Under the pieces are notes generated by a model. The model saw only the letters and a program-made list of their open reading frames with translations, made no database searches and was not told the origin of the DNA. Position numbers and translations under genes: made by a program. From contig CAWFPH010000001.1 in the NCBI GenBank assembly GCA_963817615.1, positions 310,001 to 374,000 on the forward strand: a stretch of DNA of 64,000 nucleotides, read 5' to 3'. Each line of letters starts with the position of its first letter. Position 1 is the first letter of the stretch. This DNA is from FEN-1219 sp963817615 (GTDB lineage: Bacteria; Pseudomonadota; Gammaproteobacteria; Steroidobacterales; Rariloculaceae). Shown one piece after another: positions 16,924-25,216 of this stretch.

Positions 16924-18123
16924 TTACCAACGGAACAATCGGGCCACGCTGCCCGGGGGATACACTCCGTCGCGCGCCGGCAGCTCGACGAATCCTTGTG
17001 TGCCCGCAAGTGCGACGAAATCGCCCGACGTGTTCGTCGGCCGCGGGGTCGCAAGCAAAACGCCATCGCGAGAGCTCCGCACCTCGACGGGAACGAAATA
17101 GGTGAGCTCCGCAGACGCCTCCACCGGCGCGGCGAGCGCCGCGAGCTCGGGTGCGGCGGGCGCGAGCCCGGCCGCTGCCCGAAGCGCGGGAACGACATAG
17201 CGCGTCGCGCATACGAGCGTGGAGACTGGATTCCCCGGCAGCGCGAAGACGGGCTTGCCGCGTGCGCTGATGCCGAACCACATCGGCTTTCCGGGACGCT
17301 GCCTGATTCTATGGAACACGAGCTTCGCGCCGAGCCGTTCGAGCGCCGCGGGCACGAAATCGAAGCTGCCCATCGAAACGCCGCCGCTCAGCACGAGGAC
17401 GTCGGCCTCCGAGTCGAGCCGGCCGAGCGCGTCGGCGAGCGCGGTCTCGTCGTCCTTGAGCTGCAGTCGGACGACCTCTCCGAGCCGGGCGCGCGTCAGG
17501 CTCGCCTCGATGGCCCAGTCGTTGGTCGAGCGGATCTGATAGGGCTCGAGCGGCTCACCGGCCTCGACAAGCTCATCGCCGGTCGATACGACTGCAATAT
17601 GCGGCAAAGCCGTGACTGCGGCTTGCGGCTGACCGGCGCTTGCGAGCACGGCCATCTCGGGCGGGCCGAGCACGGCGCCGGCCGGCAGGAGCAGCGCGCC
17701 GGCCATACGATCACTGCCCCGCGAATGCACGAACTGCCGTGCGCTGATCCGTGCGTCGGCAGAGACGCGAGCACTCCCGCGCTCCTTCTCCAGCCGTTCG
17801 ACCGGGATGATCGTGTCGGCCCCGGCCGGCAACATTGCGCCGGTCATCACCTCCACGCATTCTCCCGGTCGCTCGAGAACGAGGGGCGGCGCGCCGGCTG
17901 CTTGCGTTCCGATCACTTGGAACGCGCGCACGCCCTTCGTCCAATCGCGGTAGGCGATCGCAATACCGTCCATCGTGACGCGATCGAACGGTGGCTGATC
18001 CCGTTCCGCAACCACTGATTTCGCGAGCACGCGCCCGGAACACGCCGTAAGCGCTTGGTGTTCGGCCGGGAACCGCGGCATGCGACTGAGAATCAGCGTT
18101 TCGGCGTCTGCGACCTCGATCAT
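16924..18123 (-). CDS. moeA: Molybdopterin molybdotransferase MoeA
   Basis: Inserts molybdate into adenylated molybdopterin, releasing AMP. 399 aa, normal length. Landmarks: RDQPPFDRVTMDGIAIAYRD in domain III, GECVEVMTGAMLPAGADT, VVSTGDELVEAGEPLEP and SGGVSMGSFDFVPAAL of the MoCF domain, then KPMWFG and FALPGNPVSTLVC. The reading frame extends further upstream, but ATG 18123 (MIEVADAETLIL) is the conserved MoeA start. Encoded apart from the moaA-moaB cluster 10 kb away. Divergent from the TPR gene with 67 bp between. Confidence 0.96.
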   Translation of the reverse strand: MIEVADAETLILSRMPRFPAEHQALTACSGRVLAKSVVAERDQPPFDRVTMDGIAIAYRDWTKGVRAFQVIGTQAAGAPPLVLERPGECVEVMTGAMLPAGADTIIPVERLEKERGSARVSADARISARQFVHSRGSDRMAGALLLPAGAVLGPPEMAVLASAGQPQAAVTALPHIAVVSTGDELVEAGEPLEPYQIRSTNDWAIEASLTRARLGEVVRLQLKDDETALADALGRLDSEADVLVLSGGVSMGSFDFVPAALERLGAKLVFHRIRQRPGKPMWFGISARGKPVFALPGNPVSTLVCATRYVVPALRAAAGLAPAAPELAALAAPVEASAELTYFVPVEVRSSRDGVLLATPRPTNTSGDFVALAGTQGFVELPARDGVYPPGSVARLFRW

Positions 18124-18140
18124 GGGTTCGGTTCCATCGC

Positions 18141-18171
18141 TTGTTCGGGCTTGGCGCAGCGGTACTATACT
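18141..18171 (+). promoter_or_regulatory. Candidate sigma-70 promoter for the TPR/TonB-C gene pair
   Basis: A good -10 (TATACT, 18166-18171) with a weak -35 (TTGTTC, 18141-18146) at 19-base spacing, 19 bases before ATG 18191, which has a strong AGGAGG ribosome site at 18180-18185. By eye only. Confidence 0.4.
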
Positions 18172-18190
18172 GATCGACCAGGAGGCGAAC

Positions 18191-18688
18191 ATGGCCAGTC
18201 TGCCAGTCTTGAGCTTCGCCTTGTGTCTCGTCGCGGTCACCGCAGGAGCGCAGAGCGAGCAGGAATCCGGGAGCCGTTCGGTTCTCGGACCTCTCAATGA
18301 ATATCTCGCTGCCGGCGCCGATGCAATCCGCGCCGGTCAGTACGACGACGGTATCCGCCTGACCATGCTCGGCCTCGAGCGCCCCCCTGTGTCGCAGCAC
18401 AATCGCGCCGCCGCTTTATCGAACCTATGCGCCGCCCACGCCGCGAAAAACGAGCCGGACGTCGCAATCGACTATTGCAGCCAAGCGATCGCCATCGAGG
18501 AGCGAAACTGGCATGCGTACAGCAACCGCTCGTACGCGCTTTATCTCAAGGGACTCTACAAGCAGGCGAGCAAGGACTTGGAGATTGCCGCTGCGCTCAA
18601 TCCAGACGCACGGCAGGTCGCGAAGATTCGCGAGATGATCAATGAACGCAGTCTACTCCCGCACGTGATCGTGGAGGAGCACCGCTGA
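18191..18688 (+). CDS. Small exported TPR protein
   Basis: 165 aa. The signal peptide is MASLPVLSFALCLVAVTAGAQS. About four helices of tetratricopeptide repeat follow: LNEYLAAGADAIRAGQYDDG, AALSNLCAAHAAKNEPDVAI, WHAYSNRSYALYLKGLYKQA, then DLEIAAALNPDA. Such proteins mediate protein contacts; the partner is unknown. The strong AGGAGG upstream of ATG 18191 decides the start over an open extension to 18080. Two bases separate it from the TonB-C-domain gene, so the pair is an operon. Confidence 0.8.
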   Translation: MASLPVLSFALCLVAVTAGAQSEQESGSRSVLGPLNEYLAAGADAIRAGQYDDGIRLTMLGLERPPVSQHNRAAALSNLCAAHAAKNEPDVAIDYCSQAIAIEERNWHAYSNRSYALYLKGLYKQASKDLEIAAALNPDARQVAKIREMINERSLLPHVIVEEHR

Positions 18689-18690
18689 GC

Positions 18691-19377
18691 ATGCGCGCCG
18701 CGGCCGCATTATCTATGGCAGTCGCGGCGCTTGCTTTAGCGCCGCCAGCGGCCGCGCGCCATAAGTCGCTGGACCCGGTCGGGACCTGGAGCTGCGTCAT
18801 CTACGGACGTCCCGAGTTCGGCGAGGAGCGCGTCGTGTTCAACTTCGCCGACGACGGTACCGTCAATGTGGCGCAGGACGACGGTAAGCACGCTGCGGAA
18901 TGGACGCCGTTGTCCGCGTGGACCGAGCACGACGGGGAATTGCGCTTTACGGACGCCCGCAGCGGCCGCGAATATTCGGGCGACCTGAGCCGCGACAGCC
19001 TCGGCGGCGGCTGGCGCACGTTCACGTTGGTCGGTGGCTGGTGGTGCAGCCCGGTCGACGCGACGACGCTCCCGCCGGTCGTGCCGCGCGCCCGTGCACC
19101 GGTATATCCGCCGCTCATACCGGTGCTCACGGTGACGCCCGCCTATCCGATCCAGGCGATCCGCACCGCGAAACAAGGTCTCGCGGTCACCTGCTTTCTA
19201 GTGGACGCCGATGGCCGAGTCGTACGGCCCGACGTAATCGAATTGTCCGATGAAATCTTCCGGGCGCCGATTCTCGCGGCGCTTCAGCGCTCACGCTATC
19301 GTGGCTGGGACAATCGCAGCGAGCTGCGGCCCGGGTGTCGCAGCTACGTGTTCACGCTCGAATCGGTGATCCAGTGA
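18691..19377 (+). CDS. Exported protein with TonB C-terminal-like domain
   Basis: 228 aa. The signal peptide is MRAAAALSMAVAALALAPPAAA. The N-terminal half (DPVGTWSCVIYGR ... GGGWRTFTLVGGWW) looks like a small beta-sandwich of the kind that measures or binds a ligand. After a Pro-rich linker, residues 150-225 fit a TonB_C domain: PAYPIQAIRTAKQGLAV, VDADGRVVRPDVIEL, FRAPILAALQRSRYRGW. It lacks the N-terminal membrane anchor and long Pro spacer that real TonB needs to engage ExbBD, so energy transduction is unlikely. Convergent with the M48 gene. Confidence 0.65.
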   Translation: MRAAAALSMAVAALALAPPAAARHKSLDPVGTWSCVIYGRPEFGEERVVFNFADDGTVNVAQDDGKHAAEWTPLSAWTEHDGELRFTDARSGREYSGDLSRDSLGGGWRTFTLVGGWWCSPVDATTLPPVVPRARAPVYPPLIPVLTVTPAYPIQAIRTAKQGLAVTCFLVDADGRVVRPDVIELSDEIFRAPILAALQRSRYRGWDNRSELRPGCRSYVFTLESVIQ

Positions 19378-19383
19378 GCGACG

Positions 19384-20919
19384 TCAGCCGCGTACACGAG
19401 CACCCACGATCCCGATCTCGCATGCATCCGCGCTCGTGAATGGTCCGAGGCCCGTCGCGGAGCGCAGCTTGCCGCCGGGCGGCAGCTCGTTCGTGAATTG
19501 CCGGTCCACCTCTTTGACGGAGCCTTCGGCGTCCCAGTAGCGGATCGTGACCACGACGTCCGTTACGGGCAGCCGGGTGGGATTGCCGAGCTCGAGGATC
19601 AATTGGCCGCTCGGATCGAGCTTGCCCTCCGCGTCGATGTACTTGCTCGGGTTCGACGGCAAGTCGAGACGCACGCCGGCGATCTCCGCTGCCTTACCGG
19701 AATCGCTCGACGATTGCGCCGCCGAGGCATACTCGCGTAATGCCGTGACTCGGTCGCCGCGCTGCTCCGCGATCGTGCCTAAGGCGTAATAGGCGTCCGC
19801 GGTTGGCAGCAGGGTCGTGCTGGTTTCGAGCTCTTTGCGCGCGAGGTCCCACTGGCGCAAGGCACGATGTGCGAGGCCCTTGTGCAGGTGATAGTAGAAA
19901 GAGCGGTCGTCGAGGCGAATGGCCTCGGTGAAAAGCTGAAGGGCGTCGTTGTAGTGCTGTTCGCTCAATGCGACGTCGCCGAGCAGCCCGAGGAACAGCG
20001 GCTCGCCCGGGATTGCCTTCGCGGCGTGTTCCGCGAGTCGCCTGGCCTCTGCAGTGCGGTTTGCGGCCAGCGCATCCCGCGCAAGGTCGTACTCGGCGTA
20101 TGCCGGCTCTCGCTGCCGCAACGTGGCGATCGCGCTCTCATAGCGAGCGCGGCCGAACTCGCCACCCGCCGGTAACGCCGCCGCGACTGCCCGGCTTTTC
20201 TCGACACGCTCGCTCGAGAGTGGGTGGCTCGCGAGCAGCGGCGCGAGCCGCTGTCGTTCGGCGTCATTGGCCGCGGAGCGAGCCCACAGTTGCTCGAGCA
20301 GGACGGCGGCCGCGCGCGGCTCGTATCCCGCGCGCGACAGGTAGAGCATTGCGTAGCGATCCGCATCGAGCTCGATCCTGGGTGCATTGCGTTCCGTGAT
20401 CAGCTGCGCGCCGAGCGTCGCGGTACCGACCGCTCGATCGGTGTAATCGTCGGACGCCCCCGGCCCGCCGACGGCTTGAAGCGGCACATCGGGCTGCGAG
20501 CGGACGTTGCGGTGAGCCGCCGAATGCGCGATCTCGTGGGCGAGCACGGCCGCGAGCTCGGCCTCGGAGTGGAGCTCTTCGAGGAGCCCGCGGCTGACGG
20601 CGACCTTGCCGCCCGGCAGATCCCATGCAACGGCAGCGGAGTCGTCGAGCACGACGAACTCGTACGGCAACGGGCGGTCGCTCACTGCGGCCAGCCGGCC
20701 GCCCACGTCGCTGACGTACGCGGAGAGCGCGGGATCGAGCGAGTAGGTGCCGCCCTGCATCTGCTGCGCTAGCGCGAATTGCGCGTCGCCGATCGCAATT
20801 TCCTGCTGCGGTGAGACGAGCGCGAGCGCTCGATCGCCCGAGACCGGGTCGATCGTGCATCCGCTGAGAGCAGCAATCAGCGGCACCGCGACAGCAGTGG
20901 TGAAGCAAACGGCGCGCAT
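19384..20919 (-). CDS. M48-family metalloprotease lipoprotein with TPR repeats
   Basis: 511 aa, BepA/YfgC-like. The signal ends IAALSGC (lipidation Cys21). Zinc motif H128-E-I-A-H132 lies in LAAVLAHEIAHSAAH, and the downstream Glu ligand in IELDADRYAM. The C-terminal half has TPR-like helices (EYDLARDALAANRTAEARRL, LHKGLAHRALRQWDLARKEL) and then a beta domain of unknown role. BepA-type proteases degrade or help assemble outer-membrane barrel proteins in the periplasm, which would suit a region with several barrels. ATG 20919 has GGGAG upstream; the frame is open further up but without signal-peptide character. Confidence 0.88.
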   Translation of the reverse strand: MRAVCFTTAVAVPLIAALSGCTIDPVSGDRALALVSPQQEIAIGDAQFALAQQMQGGTYSLDPALSAYVSDVGGRLAAVSDRPLPYEFVVLDDSAAVAWDLPGGKVAVSRGLLEELHSEAELAAVLAHEIAHSAAHRNVRSQPDVPLQAVGGPGASDDYTDRAVGTATLGAQLITERNAPRIELDADRYAMLYLSRAGYEPRAAAVLLEQLWARSAANDAERQRLAPLLASHPLSSERVEKSRAVAAALPAGGEFGRARYESAIATLRQREPAYAEYDLARDALAANRTAEARRLAEHAAKAIPGEPLFLGLLGDVALSEQHYNDALQLFTEAIRLDDRSFYYHLHKGLAHRALRQWDLARKELETSTTLLPTADAYYALGTIAEQRGDRVTALREYASAAQSSSDSGKAAEIAGVRLDLPSNPSKYIDAEGKLDPSGQLILELGNPTRLPVTDVVVTIRYWDAEGSVKEVDRQFTNELPPGGKLRSATGLGPFTSADACEIGIVGARVRG

Positions 20920-21178
20920 CGTTCCACATTCTCCCGCCGTAGACGGATCGGTCAAGCCGCATTTCCATGAATAGAGCGCGCTGCCAATCGCGAGTGCAAA
21001 TCGGCAACACGTGCGCTCCCCGCGCCGCCGAGCGTGCGCTCGGCGGGTGGCCGCTCTCCGGCGTCCCCGGTCAGTCTGCTGCGCCGGCTGTCGTTGAAAC
21101 CCGACACGGCGACGTCTTGTGTTTTCCGGGTCGAGTGGCAGCATCGAGTGGGGATGCCGAATAAGGGTCGCCGTGGAT

Positions 21179-23362
21179 ATGCGCGTCGTTCGAGTCCTAC
21201 TGCTTGCTGCTGCGACCGTGATCGCGGGCTGCCACGGCGGTTCACATCAGGACGGCCGACAACAGCCGCCGGTCAGCGCCGGTCTCGACGCTCGCCCGAG
21301 CAACACGACCTGCGTGGCGCCTTCCAAGGCAGGCGGGGGCGCCACGATCGACATCGAGCATGCGTTCCCGAATCTCACGTTCGATCAGCCGCTCGCGCTG
21401 CTGCAGGCGCCGGGAGACGATTCGCGTTGGTATGCGGTCGAACGCACCGGCACGGTCAGAACGTTTGCGAACACCCCGACCGTCGCGACCGCGACGCCGT
21501 TCATCACGCTCACGGTCGATACCAGCGGCGAGGGCGGCCTGCTCGGCATGGCGTTCAGCCCGAACTATGCGACCAATCACGAGGTGTACCTGTCGTTCAC
21601 GGAGACCGGCAATCCGCTCGTTTCCGTTGTGGCTCGATTCACCCTGGCGGCGGACGGCACGACGCTCGATCCGGCGAGTCGCGAGGATGTCATTCGCCTC
21701 GATCAGCCATACGCTAACCACAACGGTGGCAACATCGCGTTCGGCCCGGACGGCGACCTCTACATCGGCTTCGGCGACGGCGGCTCGGGTGACGATCCGC
21801 TCGGCGCGGGCCAGAACACCGAGAATCTGCTCGGGAGCCTGCTGCGTCTCAAGATCGACGGGGCGGCGCCCTACGAGATCCCGGCCGATAATCCGTTCGC
21901 AACCAATGCGATGTGCAGCGCGGATCCCGGCGTTGCAGCCGGGGATTGCCCCGAGATCTATGCATGGGGATTGCGCAATCCCTGGCGCTGGAGCTTCGAC
22001 GCAGCGACCGGCGATCTCTGGGTCGGCGACGTCGGCCAGAATCAATGGGAGGAGGTCGACCGGGTGCACGTCGGCGGCAACTACGGCTGGGACGTGCGCG
22101 AGGGACGGCATTGCCACGAGCCGGCAACCGGTTGCTCCACGAGCGGTCTGATCGATCCGGTGGCCGAGTACGATCACAGCTTGGGCAATTCGATCACGGG
22201 CGGCTACGTGTATCGCGGCAGCGCGCTGCCGGCTCTCGCGGGCCACTATCTGTTCGCCGACTACGGCAGCGGCCGCATCTGGCAGCTCGTCGACGACGGC
22301 AGCGGCGGATTCACAGCCGAGCAGCTGCTGGATACCAGCTTGAGCGTAGCGTCGTTCGGGCAGGGCAGCGACGGTGAGCTCTACGTCGTCGATATCGCGG
22401 GTGGCGGCGTTTATCGGATCGTCGACGGCGGTGGCGCGGCGGCAGGCGTGCCGGTGCCGCGCTTGCTTTCCGCGACGGGCTGCGTAACGCCGCAGGATCC
22501 GAGCGTACCCGCGGCTGGGCTCGTGCCGTACGATGTCGCGGCGCCGTTTTGGTCGGACGGTGCGCTCAAGGAGCGCTGGCTCGCGATCCCGAACGGCACC
22601 TCGATCGCAGTCGGCACGGACGGCGATTTCGCATTCCCGAACGGTACCGTGCTGATGAAGCACTTCCGCTTGAACGGCCGGCTGATCGAGACGCGGCTGT
22701 TCATGCGCCACCCGGATGGGGAGTGGGCCGGGTATTCGTACGAGTGGAATGCCGAGCAGACCGACGCAACGCTCGTCGAAGGCGGAAAGACCGTCGCGAT
22801 CGACGGCCAGGGTTGGATCTATCCGAGCGGCAATGACTGCCTGCGCTGCCACACCGAGGCCGCGGGCTTCGCACTGGGCCTCGAGTCGGCGCAGCTCAAT
22901 CACGCGTTCGCTTATGCGGCCACCGGGCGCAGCGCGAATCAGTTGCTCACGCTCGACCAGGTCGCGATGTTCACGACGCCGCTCGGCGACGCCGCGCTGC
23001 AAGCGAAGCTCGCGGATCCGGAGGATGCGAGCGCGCCGCTCGACGCGCGGACACGTGCCTACCTGCACACGAATTGTGCACAGTGTCATCGGCCGAACGG
23101 GCCGACCTCGGTGTCGCTCGATCTACGTTACTCGACCGCGCTCGCGGCCATGGGTGCTTGTGGGGCGACGCCGCAGGAGGGCGACCTCGGCATTGCAGGC
23201 GCAAAGATCATTGCGCCGGGCGATCCCGATGCCTCGGTGCTGCTCGCGCGGCTGAGCCGCCGCGACGCGAACGCCATGCCGCCGCTGGCGTCGAATGTCG
23301 TCGACGCCGATGGAGCGACGTTGATCCACGATTGGATCGCGAGCCTGACCGGCTGCATGTAG
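21179..23362 (+). CDS. Glucose/sorbosone-dehydrogenase propeller fused to dihaem SO_2930-type domain, lipoprotein
   Basis: 727 aa. The signal ends ATVIAGC, a lipobox. Residues about 45-430 are a PQQ-type sugar dehydrogenase propeller (GEGGLLGMAFSPNYATNH, the HNGGNIAFGPDG catalytic-His region, YAWGLRNPWRWSFD, GGNYGWDVREG). From about residue 440 comes a second domain (YDVAAPFWSDGALKERWL, MKHFRLNGRLIETRLF) with haem motifs CLRCH and CAQCH and a terminal MPPLASNVVD. The fusion would pass electrons from substrate oxidation to haem on one lipoprotein. PQQ binding and substrate are inferred. GTG 21173 is an equally good start by ribosome spacing. Divergent from the M48 gene. Confidence 0.85.
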   Translation: MRVVRVLLLAAATVIAGCHGGSHQDGRQQPPVSAGLDARPSNTTCVAPSKAGGGATIDIEHAFPNLTFDQPLALLQAPGDDSRWYAVERTGTVRTFANTPTVATATPFITLTVDTSGEGGLLGMAFSPNYATNHEVYLSFTETGNPLVSVVARFTLAADGTTLDPASREDVIRLDQPYANHNGGNIAFGPDGDLYIGFGDGGSGDDPLGAGQNTENLLGSLLRLKIDGAAPYEIPADNPFATNAMCSADPGVAAGDCPEIYAWGLRNPWRWSFDAATGDLWVGDVGQNQWEEVDRVHVGGNYGWDVREGRHCHEPATGCSTSGLIDPVAEYDHSLGNSITGGYVYRGSALPALAGHYLFADYGSGRIWQLVDDGSGGFTAEQLLDTSLSVASFGQGSDGELYVVDIAGGGVYRIVDGGGAAAGVPVPRLLSATGCVTPQDPSVPAAGLVPYDVAAPFWSDGALKERWLAIPNGTSIAVGTDGDFAFPNGTVLMKHFRLNGRLIETRLFMRHPDGEWAGYSYEWNAEQTDATLVEGGKTVAIDGQGWIYPSGNDCLRCHTEAAGFALGLESAQLNHAFAYAATGRSANQLLTLDQVAMFTTPLGDAALQAKLADPEDASAPLDARTRAYLHTNCAQCHRPNGPTSVSLDLRYSTALAAMGACGATPQEGDLGIAGAKIIAPGDPDASVLLARLSRRDANAMPPLASNVVDADGATLIHDWIASLTGCM

Positions 23363-23435
23363 TCCGATCTGCGGGGGCGCCGGCGCGGCTGCACGAATTG
23401 TGTTCGGCGCCGCGATTCGACGACAATGCGGCGCC

Positions 23436-25163
23436 ATGGCAGCTCCGGATCCGATCGATGACGCGCGAGGCCGCGACTTCATCCGCCAGATCGTCGCGGA
23501 GGAGGTCGCCGCCGGCAAGAACGGCGGCCGCGTGCAGACGCGCTTTCCCCCGGAGCCGAACGGCCATCTGCACATCGGCCATGCCATGGCGATCTGTGTC
23601 GATTTCGGCGTGGCGCAGGATTTCGGCGGCAGCTGCTTCCTCCGGTTCGACGACACCAACCCGGAGCGCGAGACCGAGGAGTTCGTCGAAGGCATCAAGC
23701 GCGACGTGCATTGGCTCGGGTTCGATTGGAGCGATCGCCTACGACACGCCTCGGACTACTTTCCGAAGATCTACGACTGCGCGGTCGAGCTCATCCGGAA
23801 TGGGCTCGCGTACGTGGACCATCTGAATGCCGAGCAGATCCGTGCATACCGCGGTTCCCTGACCGAGCCCGGTAGGAACAGCCCTTACCGCGACCGTCCC
23901 GTAGCCGAAAATCTCGAGCTTCTCGAGCGGATGCGGCGCGGCGACTTCGACGAGGGCGAGTGCGTGCTGCGTGCGAAAATCGACATGGCGTCGCCGAACA
24001 TCAATTTGCGCGACCCGACGCTGTATCGGATCCGCAAGGTGGCGCACCAGCGCACGGGGAACGAGTGGTGCATCTATCCGATGTACGACTATGCGCACAC
24101 GCTATCCGATGCGATCGAAGGCACCACGCATTCGCTCTGCTCGCTCGAGTTCGAGGATCACCGGCCGCTCTACGACTGGTTTCTCGACCAGCTGTGGAGG
24201 GGACCGAGCCGACCGCGGCAGATCGAGTTCTCCCGCCTCAACCTGATGTTTACGGTCATGAGCAAGCGAATTCTGAAGCGGCTCGTGGACGAAGGGCATG
24301 TCGACGGCTGGTCGGATCCGCGGATGCCGACGCTGTCGGGAATGCGCCGGCGCGGCTACACGCCAGAGTCGATTCGCCAGTTCGTGCACCGTGTAGGCGT
24401 CACGAAGAAGGACAAGGTTGCCGAGCTCGGCTTGCTCGAGGGATGCATCCGCGAGCACTTGAACGAGACCGCCGAGCGCCGCTTCGCCGTGCTCGATCCG
24501 CTCAAGGTCGTCATCGACAACTACCGGGCCGACGGTGAGGAGTGGCTGGATGCCGCCAATCACCCCAATGATCCGCTGCTGGGGACGCGCAAGGTGCCGT
24601 TCGGGCGGGAAATTCTGATTGAGCGCGACGACTTCATGGAGGACGCGCCCGCGAAATTTCATCGTCTGAAACCCGGCGGGGAGGTACGGTTGCGCTATGC
24701 CTATATCGTAAAGTGCGAGCGCGTCGTGAAGGATTCGACCGGCGCGGTCGTCGAGCTGCACTGCACCTACGATCCGGCGACTCGCAGCGGTGCGGACGAC
24801 ACGGGCCGCAAGGTCAAGGGCACGATCCACTGGGTGTCGGCGAAGCATGCGTTCCATGCGCCCGTGCGTCTCTACGATCGGCTGTTCGTCACGCCGTTCC
24901 CCGGCGGAGATCTCGCGACGGAGCTGAATCCCGAGTCCCTGAAAGTCGTCGAGCGTGCCGCGCTGGAGCCGTCGCTCGCGGACGTGCAGCCCGAGCAACG
25001 CTTTCAATTCGAGCGGCTCGGCTATTTCGTCGCCGACAGCGAGTCGTCGAGGCTCGGCGCGCCGGTGTTCAATCGCACCGTCACGCTGCGCGATTCGTGG
25101 GCGAAGCTCGAGCAGGAAGCGCTGGCCGCTCTTCCCGCCGGCTCCACCGGCGCACGAGCGTAG
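23436..25163 (+). CDS. glnS: Glutaminyl-tRNA synthetase
   Basis: Charges tRNA-Gln with glutamine. 575 aa, slightly longer than the E. coli enzyme. Class I signatures: RFPPEPNGHLHIGHA (HIGH region) and LMFTVMSKR (KMSKS-like). GlnRS-type features include FRFDDTNPERE-like RFDDTNPERETEEFV, YPMYDYAHTLSDAIEGTTHS and LEFEDHRPLYDWF. The C-terminal anticodon-binding barrels are complete. The frame opens at 23400, but ATG 23436 (MAAPDPID) fits the family N-terminus better. Confidence 0.97.
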   Translation: MAAPDPIDDARGRDFIRQIVAEEVAAGKNGGRVQTRFPPEPNGHLHIGHAMAICVDFGVAQDFGGSCFLRFDDTNPERETEEFVEGIKRDVHWLGFDWSDRLRHASDYFPKIYDCAVELIRNGLAYVDHLNAEQIRAYRGSLTEPGRNSPYRDRPVAENLELLERMRRGDFDEGECVLRAKIDMASPNINLRDPTLYRIRKVAHQRTGNEWCIYPMYDYAHTLSDAIEGTTHSLCSLEFEDHRPLYDWFLDQLWRGPSRPRQIEFSRLNLMFTVMSKRILKRLVDEGHVDGWSDPRMPTLSGMRRRGYTPESIRQFVHRVGVTKKDKVAELGLLEGCIREHLNETAERRFAVLDPLKVVIDNYRADGEEWLDAANHPNDPLLGTRKVPFGREILIERDDFMEDAPAKFHRLKPGGEVRLRYAYIVKCERVVKDSTGAVVELHCTYDPATRSGADDTGRKVKGTIHWVSAKHAFHAPVRLYDRLFVTPFPGGDLATELNPESLKVVERAALEPSLADVQPEQRFQFERLGYFVADSESSRLGAPVFNRTVTLRDSWAKLEQEALAALPAGSTGARA

Positions 25164-25173
25164 CGACGTAGCC

Positions 25174-25211
25174 GCTGCCGGGGCGCGGAGCCGGTAGCCG
25201 CCGGCGGCAGC
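25174..25211. terminator. GC-rich hairpin between convergent genes
   Basis: An inverted repeat GCTGCCG (25174-25180) / CGGCAGC (25205-25211) lies in the 53-bp gap between the stops of glnS and the convergent flavoprotein gene. No T-run follows on either strand, so it is at best a weak or Rho-assisted bidirectional terminator. Confidence 0.3.
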
Positions 25212-25216
25212 TCAGC

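Noticed and set aside
21242..23089. A 615-codon minus-strand frame opposite the sorbosone-dehydrogenase fusion
   Set aside because: The plus strand carries the haem and propeller motifs; this product has none.
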